From Actinotignum schaalii (lineage in GTDB: Bacteria > Actinomycetota > Actinomycetes > Actinomycetales > Actinomycetaceae): 12,394 nt of DNA. The stretch is taken from NCBI GenBank assembly GCA_946222725.1, contig CAMIHT010000025.1, positions 1 through 12,394 on the forward strand, read 5' to 3'. The first letter of the stretch is position 1. Each line of letters begins with the position of its first letter. The notes beneath the pieces are model-generated. The model ran no database searches and had not been told where the DNA came from. It saw only the letters and a program-made list of their open reading frames with translations. Shown piece after piece: positions 1 to 6,513 of this stretch. The translations under genes were made by a program, and so were the position numbers.

Positions 1-18
1 TGGTGTGAGCGCCTCGTT

Positions 19-2697
19 CTAGTGGGCTGCCTCCCGCCAATTCGGGCCGTACCCCACCCCGACCGAAAGTGGCACCCGCAGCTGGGCTGCGCCGGCCATT
101 TCTCGGCGCACGATATCCTCGGTCGCCTCGTGCTCGCCGGGCGCCACTTCCAGCACCAGTTCGTCATGAACCTGGAGCAGTACTCGGCTGCGCAACCCCG
201 CTTCGCGCAGCGCCTCTACCACGGCCACCATGGCGATTTTGATAATATCCGCCGCACTACCCTGGATCGGAGCATTGAGAGCCATGCGTTCAGATGCCTC
301 GCGCAGCTGTCGGTTCGTGGAACGCAATTCGGGAAGGTAGCGCCGCCGCCCCAACAGCGTCTGGGTATAGCCATCTTCACGGGCTTTGACCACGAGGGAA
401 TCGAGGTATTCGCGCACTTTCCCGAAACGCGCGAAGTAGGTATCCATGAGCTCTTGAGCATCGTGGGCGGAAATATGGAGCTGGCGGGAAAGCCCGTAGG
501 CGGAGAGCCCGTAAGCCAAGCCGTAGCTCATCGCTTTAATACGGGAGCGCTGTTCGCTACTTACCTCACTTTCGGGAATCCCGAAGACGAGAGAGGCCAC
601 CGAGGAATGCAGATCTTCGCCCTCGTTAAAGGCGGTGATCAACGCTTCATCGCCGGAAAGCGAGGCCATGATTCGCATTTCGATCTGAGAGTAATCCGCG
701 GTCATCAGCGCCGCATAGCCCGCGGAAGGAATAAAGGCAGAGCGGATCTGCAACCCCTCGGCCGTGCGCGCGTGAATATTTTGAAGATTCGGATCCGTGG
801 ACGAGAGCCGCCCGGTAGCCGCCACCGCCTGCTGGTAGGTAGTGTGGATCTTCCCATCCGCCCGGGTATTGCGCTGCAGGCCTTCCACAGATTGCCGCAG
901 TTTAATGGCATCACGGTGCTCAAGGAGAGCCCCGAGGAATTGAGTCCCGGCTACCGCCTTATCATCTTCGCGCGCGGCAATGCGCACCGCCAGATCTGCC
1001 AGCGCTTCCGCATTCGTGGTGTACCCGGATTTGGTTTTCCGGGTGGTGGGCAAGCCGAGTTCCTCGAAAAGTACCCCTTGTAATTGCTTGGGACTGGAGA
1101 GATTGACTTCGTGGCCGATGGCATCATAAGCGAGTCGGGCCGCGGCTTCTACACGCCCGTCGAAATCTTTTCGCAGTTTTTCAAGGTAGGGAGAATCCAC
1201 CGCAATACCGGTGTCCTCCATGCGCGCGAGGGTGCGGGACACGTCCATTTCGAGGTCGAGTAAGGCACCATCCTCGCCGCGGGCCTTCAATTCCCCGAGC
1301 AACTTATCGGAAAGCGGGCCGAGGAGTGCGGCGCGCTGCGCCAAAGGATCAGCCTGTCCGTCCAGCCCGGGCAGCACTCCCCCGTCCCCCAAATCAACAC
1401 CGAGGTGACGCAGCGCAAGATCGCCGAGGTCATAGCTGCGCTGATCGGGGTAGAGAAGGTAAGCGCACAGCACGGTATCGCGGACGACGCCGCGTAACTC
1501 GGCGTCCTGCCCCCGCACCCGATGCCAGGCTTCTTTGGCGCCGTGCACCACTTTCGGGGCATCAGATTCCAGCCAGGCACGCACCTGGGCAGTATCGTCG
1601 TCGTTCATGGTGTGAGTATCGAGAAGTAAGGCGGCCGTTGCCGTTCCAATCGCAAGTGCCTCCACGCTCCCCGCACCCGGACTGGCCGGCCCGGCGATTT
1701 CGAGGCCAAAGAATGGGGCGTCGGCATGCTGATCAAGCCATGCGCGTACCCCGGACGTGGTGATCTCCAGGCCGGCGAGGGTGAATCCGGCTGGAGCATC
1801 GGATTCAGGTGCGCCGTCGCGCGACGGTAATTCGGTGAGGACACGCCCGCGCAAGGTATCAAAATCGAGGGTATCGAAGAGTTCGTGCAGCGCTTCCCGG
1901 TCCACTCCACGCGGGCGGAATTCCTCAAGGTTCTCTCCGATAGGAAGATCACGCACGAGGGTATTGAGGGACCGATTCTGGCGAACCTGATCCAGGTGCT
2001 CGCGCAAGGAGGAGCCCACTTTTCCGCCGATTTCGTCGGCGCGGGCGAGGATGGAGTCAAGGTCACCGTAGTTCGCGAGCCATTTCGCCGCGGTTTTCGG
2101 GCCCACCCCGGGCACACCGGGAATATTATCGGCGCCCTCCCCCACGAGTGCAGCCAGGTCGGCATAGTGTTCGGGGCGCACCCCGGTTTTCTTTTCGATA
2201 CCGGCCGGGTCAAGGGCCTGCATTGTGGAACGCGGCATGGGATAGAGCACGGTGGTGTGCTCATCAACGAGCTGATAGGAGTCTTTGTCGCCGGAGGCAA
2301 TATAGACATCCGCTCCCTCTTCTACCGCACGACGGGAAAGGGTGGCAATAATATCGTCGGCTTCGTAGTCCTCGTAAGTAAGCCAACTTATTCCGCAGGT
2401 ATCCAGGACGTTTTTAATAACATCGATTTGCCCGGAGAATTCTACCGGTGTGGGGGCCCGGCCTCCTTTATAGTCCGGATAGACGCGGGTACGGAATGTT
2501 CCTCCCGGCAGGTCAAAGGCCACGGCGATGTAATCGGGGTGGTAATCACCAATGATTTTGAGCAGGGTGGAGAGGAAACCGTAAACAGCATTGGTGTACT
2601 GCCCGCGATCGGTGAGGAAATTCTCTGCCCGCAGGGCGTAGAAGGCGCGGAACGCCATAGAATGGCCGTCAACAAGAAGGAATTTTTTTTCACTCAC
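19..2697 (-). CDS. polA: DNA polymerase I (5' nuclease plus polymerase, degenerate proofreading domain)
   Basis: Family A DNA polymerase of 892 residues that fills gaps during excision repair and Okazaki fragment maturation. The N-terminal 5' nuclease domain (about 1-290) shows VDGHSMAFRAFYAL (9-22), YEADD (111-115), SGDKD (135-139) and a helix-hairpin-helix GVPGVGPKTAAKWL (194-207). The central 3'-5' exonuclease-like domain (about 305-490) has FFGLEIAG (329-336) where active enzymes have an FDTET-type metal site, so proofreading is probably lost, as in M. tuberculosis and Taq polymerases. The polymerase domain carries motif A DYSQIE (D668), motif B KAMSYGLAYG with Tyr725 at the position of E. 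coli Phe762, and motif C VHDE (D845). Translation starts at a GTG. AGAGG sits only one or two bases before it, too close for normal Shine-Dalgarno use, so the start may be leaderless. The stop is TAG. It lies 101 bp downstream of pdtaR, separated by a hairpin. Confidence 0.97.
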   Translation of the reverse strand: MSEKKFLLVDGHSMAFRAFYALRAENFLTDRGQYTNAVYGFLSTLLKIIGDYHPDYIAVAFDLPGGTFRTRVYPDYKGGRAPTPVEFSGQIDVIKNVLDTCGISWLTYEDYEADDIIATLSRRAVEEGADVYIASGDKDSYQLVDEHTTVLYPMPRSTMQALDPAGIEKKTGVRPEHYADLAALVGEGADNIPGVPGVGPKTAAKWLANYGDLDSILARADEIGGKVGSSLREHLDQVRQNRSLNTLVRDLPIGENLEEFRPRGVDREALHELFDTLDFDTLRGRVLTELPSRDGAPESDAPAGFTLAGLEITTSGVRAWLDQHADAPFFGLEIAGPASPGAGSVEALAIGTATAALLLDTHTMNDDDTAQVRAWLESDAPKVVHGAKEAWHRVRGQDAELRGVVRDTVLCAYLLYPDQRSYDLGDLALRHLGVDLGDGGVLPGLDGQADPLAQRAALLGPLSDKLLGELKARGEDGALLDLEMDVSRTLARMEDTGIAVDSPYLEKLRKDFDGRVEAAARLAYDAIGHEVNLSSPKQLQGVLFEELGLPTTRKTKSGYTTNAEALADLAVRIAAREDDKAVAGTQFLGALLEHRDAIKLRQSVEGLQRNTRADGKIHTTYQQAVAATGRLSSTDPNLQNIHARTAEGLQIRSAFIPSAGYAALMTADYSQIEMRIMASLSGDEALITAFNEGEDLHSSVASLVFGIPESEVSSEQRSRIKAMSYGLAYGLSAYGLSRQLHISAHDAQELMDTYFARFGKVREYLDSLVVKAREDGYTQTLLGRRRYLPELRSTNRQLREASERMALNAPIQGSAADIIKIAMVAVVEALREAGLRSRVLLQVHDELVLEVAPGEHEATEDIVRREMAGAAQLRVPLSVGVGYGPNWREAAH

Positions 2698-2709
2698 CCC
2701 TCTAGCCTA
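2697..2709 (-). promoter_or_regulatory. Possible -10 element and leaderless start of polA
   Basis: On the minus strand TAGGCT (2709 to 2704) fits the actinobacterial TANNNT -10 pattern and lies seven bases before the polA GTG. Transcription could therefore begin at or next to the start codon, which would explain the lack of a correctly spaced ribosome binding site. No good -35 was found, since that region is taken up by the hairpin at 2724-2755. This is inference from spacing. Confidence 0.3.
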
Positions 2710-2723
2710 CGCGAGATAGCCAG

Positions 2724-2755
2724 CAGGCGCCCACCGGAAAACCGATGAGCGCCTG
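2724..2755 (-). terminator. Hairpin between pdtaR and polA, probable pdtaR terminator
   Basis: A 14-bp stem (2724-2737 with 2742-2755) encloses a four-base loop that reads UUUU in minus-strand RNA. Two positions pair as G-U only when transcribed from the minus strand and would be A-C mismatches in plus-strand RNA, so the structure favours the direction of pdtaR and polA. No U-run follows, as is common for actinobacterial terminators. It could instead act on polA transcription, because it covers the expected -35 region. Confidence 0.6.
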
Positions 2756-2798
2756 ACTGTGAGAATGTGGGACCTGGCACGCACGCGGCTGGATGCGC

Positions 2799-3416
2799 TT
2801 AACTACGCCCGCCAACCTGTTCGATCACAGCATCGGCCACTTCGCGCATGGTCAGCCGCCGATCCATCGAGGTCTTTTGAATCCAGCGGAAAGCTTCCGG
2901 TTCGGTCAGGCCCATATGCGATTCCAGCAAGCCCTTAGCTCGATCCACTCGCTTGCGGGTTTCAAATTGCTCGGCCATGGTAGAGACTTCGTTTTCGAGC
3001 GCTTCGATTTCCTGATTACGCGAGACGGCGATTTCGACCGCGGGAATGAGATCAGCGGGCGTGAACGGCTTGACGACGTAAGCCATCGCTCCGGCGTCCC
3101 GTGCGCGTTCCACCAGGTCACGCTGCGAGTAGGCGGTGAGCATAACGATGGCCACCCGATGTTCTTCTAGAATCCGGTCCGCTGCGGTAATGCCGTCCAT
3201 ACCCGGCATCTTCACGTCCATGACAATCAGATCGGGCTCGAGTTCGCCGGCGAGTTCAATAGCGGATTCGCCATCGCCGGCTTCTCCGACAACCTCATAC
3301 CCGGCATCTTCCAGTGTTTCAACAATATCGAGGCGAATGAGAGTTTCGTCTTCAACGACAAGAACCCGAATGGCTTCTTTGTTCTCCGCGGCTTGCGCCG
3401 CCGTGTCCTTGGCCAT
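2799..3416 (-). CDS. pdtaR: PdtaR-like response regulator with ANTAR RNA-binding domain
   Basis: Cytoplasmic two-component response regulator of 205 residues, the same length as M. tuberculosis PdtaR. The receiver domain (about 16-130) has the acidic pair E22-D23 (VVEDE), the phosphoacceptor D67 in LIVMDVKMPGMDG, the switch threonine in MLTAYS and the conserved lysine in VVKPFTP. A short coiled linker (EIEALENEVSTMAEQFETRK) leads to a C-terminal ANTAR domain with DRAKGLLESHMGLTEPEAFRW and MREVADAVIE. ANTAR domains bind paired hexaloop hairpins in RNA and usually prevent transcription termination; phosphorylation by the kinase PdtaS activates this family. No kinase gene is in the window. I chose the second of two tandem ATGs because AAGGGG is about five bases upstream; the first ATG (3419) adds one residue. 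An upstream extension to 3530 is open but does not resemble the family. Confidence 0.94.
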   Translation of the reverse strand: MAKDTAAQAAENKEAIRVLVVEDETLIRLDIVETLEDAGYEVVGEAGDGESAIELAGELEPDLIVMDVKMPGMDGITAADRILEEHRVAIVMLTAYSQRDLVERARDAGAMAYVVKPFTPADLIPAVEIAVSRNQEIEALENEVSTMAEQFETRKRVDRAKGLLESHMGLTEPEAFRWIQKTSMDRRLTMREVADAVIEQVGGRS

Positions 3417-3627
3417 CATGACCCCTTCGACCGGCATGCCGGATAGATTGAACCAATTTACTGCGTGCGATGTTGCACCTGCATCCACACCGAAGTGTTC
3501 TCTGACCCTTGAGAGAATGATGACCGGCAACGGGATTCACGCGCCCCTTACCATGCTGTCAGACCACGCGGTGCAGAGCAAACAATGGGACAGAGATTCC
3601 CAGCGAACTTCAAGGTTATCGCCGCGG
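3417..3627 (-). promoter_or_regulatory. pdtaR 5' region with small inverted repeats
   Basis: This 211-bp gap between tRNA-Leu and pdtaR should hold the pdtaR promoter and leader. It contains a perfect 12-bp palindrome CCGGCATGCCGG (3431-3442), an imperfect palindrome GTGCGATGTTGCAC (3465-3478) that could fold with a six-base loop, and a short stem closed by a UUCG tetraloop in minus-strand RNA (3487-3498). TAAATT on the minus strand is a possible -10, but no convincing -35 accompanies it. No open reading frame of note was seen. Function is unknown. Confidence 0.35.
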
Positions 3628-3709
3628 TGCTCCCGGAGGGACTCGAACCCTCACGCCTTGCGGCGCTGCATTTTGAGTGCAGTGTGTCTACCAATTCCAC
3701 CACAGGAGC
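3628..3709 (-). tRNA. tRNA-Leu (anticodon CAA)
   Basis: Complete class II tRNA on the minus strand. GCTCCTG at the 5' end pairs with CGGGAGC at the 3' end (one G-U pair), followed by discriminator A at 3628. The anticodon stem CTGCA/TGCAG holds the loop CTCAAAA, giving anticodon CAA (3673-3675) that reads UUG. A long variable arm (CGCCGCAAGGCG) marks it as a leucine tRNA, and the T arm is GAGGG-TTCGAGT-CCCTC. The terminal CCA is not fully encoded (CCG follows A73), so the tRNA nucleotidyltransferase would have to add it. Between it and the upstream hairpin (3710-3836) nothing coding was seen. Confidence 0.97.
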
Positions 3710-3836
3710 TTGTGCATATGCCGCCACCGCCAGCAGGATCTCCAGGATCACCACGAGTGATTGTGCAAACGCAGAGAATATTTCACCATACCCGCCACCA
3801 AATTTCAAATGATGGTGACGCAGAAAGCTGGAATGG

Positions 3837-3877
3837 GAGCGGGTGCCCGCTGGGCTTATCCCGGCGGGCACCCGCTC
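3837..3877 (-). terminator. Long perfect hairpin downstream of pyk, factor-independent terminator
   Basis: A 14-bp perfect GC-rich stem (3837-3850 with 3864-3877) continues through one T/G position and three further GC pairs to a five-base loop (3855-3859), giving about 18 paired positions. It lies 52 bases after the pyk stop codon and before tRNA-Leu, so it probably ends pyk transcription. There is no U-tract on either strand. The symmetry means it could also block transcription from the other strand. Confidence 0.75.
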
Positions 3878-3929
3878 ACCTTTGTTGTGCTACGCGCGCA
3901 TCCGTCGTGCCCCGCACGGTTCGCAAGTT

Positions 3930-5360
3930 TTAGGCAACGCCCGTTTCTTCACCGATCTTGTGAACACGCAGGGTGTTGGTGGAGCCGGCCACACCCGAGG
4001 GCATACCGGCCACGATCACCACGCGGTCACCGACCTGGGCGCGGCCCAGTTCGAGAAGACGGTCTTCCACCTGCTGCACCATTTCGTCCGTGGTGGCAGC
4101 CGAATGATCCACCGTATAGGTTTCACTGCCCCACAGCACGGCAAGCTGGTTGCGGACCTTCTCCGAAGGAGTGAAGTTGATGATCGGCAGACGGGAGCGG
4201 TTGCGTGCCACGCGGCGGGCGGTATGCCCGGTTTCCGTGAAGACCACAACTGCCTTGACGCCCAGGGCTTCACCGATGTCCAGAGCGGAGCGGGTGAGAA
4301 CACCGTTGCGGGTGCGATGCAGGGAGGAGAGCTGCGGGATCTGCTCCAGGCCGTGTTCCTCCGTGTAGGAAACGATGGAGGCCATGGTCTTCACGCACTC
4401 AATCGGGTAGAGACCCACCGAGGTTTCCCCGGAAAGCATAACGGCATCCGCACCGTCCAGAATGGCATTGGCGCAGTCAGAAGCCTCAGCGCGGGTGGGC
4501 CGCGGGTTCTGGATCATGGATTCGAGAACCTGGGTGGCCAGAATAACCGGCTTGGCACGCTTGCGGGCCAGCGAAATGGCTTCCTTCTGCACCAGCGGAA
4601 CCTGCTCGAGGGGCAGTTCCACGCCGAGGTCACCGCGGGCAACCATAATGCCGTCGAAGGCCTGGACGATGTCATCCAGGTTGGCCACGGCCTGCGGCTT
4701 TTCGATCTTGGCGATAACGGGAAGGTGAATGCCCTCTTCGTCCATGATGCGGTGGACATCGTCAATATCCTTGGCATCACGCACGAAGGAAAGCGCGATA
4801 AGATCCGCGCCGTAGTTGAGACCCCAACGCAGATCCTCTTCATCCTTTTCGGACATGGCAGGAACGGACACCGCCACACCGGGAAGATTAATACCCTTGT
4901 TATTGGACACGGGACCGGGGACTTCCACGCGGGTGACCACGTCAGTTCCGTCCACAACTTCCACGACACGCACGGAAACCTTGCCATCGTCGATCAAGAG
5001 CACATCGCCGGGGTTGCAATCGCCCGCCAAGCCCTTGAAAGTGGTGGAGCAGATATCCTTCGTGCCGGGGATATCGCGGGTGGTAATGGTGAAGGTATCG
5101 CCCACGTTCAGCTGGACCGGGCCTTCGGCAAAACGGCCGAGACGGATCTTCGGGCCCTGCAAATCAACGAGTACCGCAACCGGGATACCCAGTTCCTTCG
5201 CGGCGGCGCGCACATTATCAATGCGCTTTTCGTGTTCTTCATGCGAACCGTGGGAGGCGTTAATACGCGCCACGTTCATGCCGGCTTTAACAAGTTCAAG
5301 GATTTGATCGTAGGTATCCGTAGCAGGACCCAACGTACACACAATTCTAGCTCTACGCAT
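3930..5360 (-). CDS. pyk: Pyruvate kinase
   Basis: Last enzyme of glycolysis, transferring phosphate from phosphoenolpyruvate to ADP to give pyruvate and ATP in the cytoplasm. The 476-residue product is the usual bacterial length. It begins MRRARIVCTLGPATDT and shows ARINASHGSHEEH (substrate and nucleotide binding), DLQGPKIRLG, a B domain rich in beta strands, the active-site segment VIAKIEKPQAV (catalytic lysine) then GIMVARGDLGVELP (metal-binding acidic residues), ILATQVLESM (active-site threonine) and RPTRAEASDCANAILDG. The C-terminal domain ends IVAGMPSGVAGSTNTLRVH. I chose the ATG at 5360 because the homologous N-terminus begins there and AGGA lies just upstream; a TTG at 5405 would add 15 atypical residues and run through a leader hairpin. 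It stands alone, with its own leader and a downstream terminator hairpin. Confidence 0.97.
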   Translation of the reverse strand: MRRARIVCTLGPATDTYDQILELVKAGMNVARINASHGSHEEHEKRIDNVRAAAKELGIPVAVLVDLQGPKIRLGRFAEGPVQLNVGDTFTITTRDIPGTKDICSTTFKGLAGDCNPGDVLLIDDGKVSVRVVEVVDGTDVVTRVEVPGPVSNNKGINLPGVAVSVPAMSEKDEEDLRWGLNYGADLIALSFVRDAKDIDDVHRIMDEEGIHLPVIAKIEKPQAVANLDDIVQAFDGIMVARGDLGVELPLEQVPLVQKEAISLARKRAKPVILATQVLESMIQNPRPTRAEASDCANAILDGADAVMLSGETSVGLYPIECVKTMASIVSYTEEHGLEQIPQLSSLHRTRNGVLTRSALDIGEALGVKAVVVFTETGHTARRVARNRSRLPIINFTPSEKVRNQLAVLWGSETYTVDHSAATTDEMVQQVEDRLLELGRAQVGDRVVIVAGMPSGVAGSTNTLRVHKIGEETGVA

Positions 5361-5375
5361 GATTCCTATCTTACC

Positions 5376-5413
5376 CGAGTGCCCTGTTTCCCCATCGGGA
5401 CTCAAGGCACTCG
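5376..5413 (-). promoter_or_regulatory. Structured hairpin in the pyk 5' leader
   Basis: An 8-bp perfect outer stem (CGAGTGCC at 5376-5383, GGCACTCG at 5406-5413) encloses a symmetric five-by-five internal loop and an inner 4-bp stem (5389-5392 with 5397-5400) with a four-base loop. It ends about eight bases before the AGGA ribosome binding sequence of pyk, so folding could influence initiation. It does not match any riboswitch I recognise. Confidence 0.45.
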
Positions 5414-5434
5414 TCCTGGTAAATATGCACCGTT

Positions 5435-5458
5435 ATGAGCCCCGCTCCCGGAGCTCAT
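5435..5458 (-). terminator. Hairpin between lgt and pyk
   Basis: ATGAGC/GCTCAT extended by a T-G pair and two GC pairs gives a 9-bp stem around a six-base loop. It lies 63 bases after the lgt stop. The G-U pair forms in minus-strand RNA, the sense of lgt and pyk. No U-run follows. It is either the lgt terminator or the first of two hairpins in a pyk leader, depending on where the pyk promoter is. Confidence 0.5.
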
Positions 5459-5520
5459 CTTTACGCTAGCGCACGGTTCGGGCAGCGGCTTCACCCGTTC
5501 ACTGAGCGGTTACCCACGCC

Positions 5521-6513
5521 CTATTCGGATTCCTTTGCCGCGGTGGCGGAATCGTTTTTACCTGCAATCCCGGGAGTTTCCATTTTTTCATGCACGGCGG
5601 CGGCTGCGTCCGCTGCGGCGTCGTCGTTCTGTGACGTGTCGATTCCCTCAGTTTCAGGGTCGGGGCGGGCCCGCAACCACACGTGATCGCGAGAAGAATC
5701 ACGCATGTAGGCGCGTCGTAAGATAACGAGGGCAATGATCCCGCCGAGTAAAACGAGAAGCGATGTCCAAACATTGAGGCGTAAACCAGCAACGAGGTGC
5801 GCCGGATCGATACGCAGGTTTTCAATCCACACTCTGCCGAGAGTGTAAGCGATGACATATGCGGCAAAAAGCTGCCCGGCCACCAGGTGGAAGCGCTTTT
5901 CAAGGAGAAGGAGTACGACGGCGCCACCTAGGCACCACAGGGATTCGTAGAGGAAGGTGGGGTGGAAGAGCTGATCGGGTGGAAAACCGGCTGGGCGGTG
6001 CGCGCCGTCCACTTCCAAGCCCCACGGTAGTGAGGTAGGGCCGCCAAAAAGTTCTTGGTTGAAATAGTTGCCCAGGCGGCCGATGGCCTGGGCAATGAGA
6101 AGGCCCGGAGCAAGGGCATCGGCAAAGGGCAGGAGCCGGACACCGTTGCGGCGGCACCCAATCCAGGCACCTACACCACCCAGTGCAACCGCACCCCAGA
6201 TTCCCAGACCGCCTCCGCGTAGGTCAAAGACGCGCCACGGATCACGGCCCGGACCGAAATACAGCTGGTAGTCCGTTATCACATGGTAGAGCCGCCCGCC
6301 GATAATCCCGAAAATAACTGCCCACAGCGCGATCGAAAGCGTGACATCGCGGGTCGCACCTTTCACAACGTAGCGCCGTTCCGTCACGGCATACGCGATG
6401 ATAATGCCGATGACAATAGCAATCGCGTAGAACTTGATGGAGAGGGAAAATACGGAGGTCTCAAAAAGCACCCATTCGGAATGCTCGGGAGCCGGAATAG
6501 CTGTTGGAATCAT
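5521..6513 (-). CDS. lgt: Prolipoprotein diacylglyceryl transferase
   Basis: Integral membrane enzyme of 330 residues that transfers diacylglycerol from phosphatidylglycerol to the lipobox cysteine of preprolipoproteins, the first step of lipoprotein maturation. The family signature GRLGNYFNQELFG is at 145-157, with the essential arginine and asparagine present. Other conserved segments are GGGLGIWGAV (100-109), HPTFLYES (184-191) and GRVWIENLRID (226-236). Hydrophobic spans occur near 28-42, 60-76, 105-120, 133-145, 193-205, 212-226 and 248-266. A charged, alanine-rich cytoplasmic tail of about 60 residues follows; such tails are variable in actinobacterial Lgt. The ATG overlaps the TGA of the TrpC-like gene (ATGA, 4 bp), and GAAGGGA provides a ribosome binding site. 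The FKBP-like lipoprotein at 8095-8979 is a likely substrate. Confidence 0.97.
   Translation of the reverse strand: MIPTAIPAPEHSEWVLFETSVFSLSIKFYAIAIVIGIIIAYAVTERRYVVKGATRDVTLSIALWAVIFGIIGGRLYHVITDYQLYFGPGRDPWRVFDLRGGGLGIWGAVALGGVGAWIGCRRNGVRLLPFADALAPGLLIAQAIGRLGNYFNQELFGGPTSLPWGLEVDGAHRPAGFPPDQLFHPTFLYESLWCLGGAVVLLLLEKRFHLVAGQLFAAYVIAYTLGRVWIENLRIDPAHLVAGLRLNVWTSLLVLLGGIIALVILRRAYMRDSSRDHVWLRARPDPETEGIDTSQNDDAAADAAAAVHEKMETPGIAGKNDSATAAKESE

Noticed and set aside
22..1083. Open frame of 353 codons on the plus strand, antisense to polA
   Set aside because: It lies opposite the conserved polymerase domain, including motifs A, B and C; no family resemblance and no ribosome binding site.
1605..2309. 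Same-strand open frame inside polA in another frame
   Set aside because: Ser/Pro/Arg-rich product typical of an out-of-frame reading of a GC-rich gene.
1885..2748. Open frame of 287 codons on the plus strand, antisense to the polA 5' nuclease domain
   Set aside because: Shadow of polA; composition follows the reverse complement of the nuclease motifs.
3465..3478. ANTAR-type dual hexaloop target before pdtaR
   Set aside because: One stem with hexaloop AACATC is present, but the expected A-x-x-G-x-x pattern and a matching second hexaloop stem were not found, so it is not called as a target.
3417..3530. N-terminal extension of PdtaR to the start at 3530
   Set aside because: The extra residues do not resemble the family; the ATG at 3416 gives the 205-residue family length and has AAGGGG upstream.
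5361..5405. TTG start for pyruvate kinase at 5405
   Set aside because: It adds residues missing from the family and would place coding sequence in the leader hairpin; the ATG at 5360 starts the conserved RRARIVCTLGP strand.
3843..5438. Long open frame of 531 codons on the plus strand, antisense to pyk
   Set aside because: It mirrors the pyk coding region almost exactly, has no recognisable motifs, and arises from GC-rich codon use on the other strand. The minus-strand frame is unambiguous pyruvate kinase.
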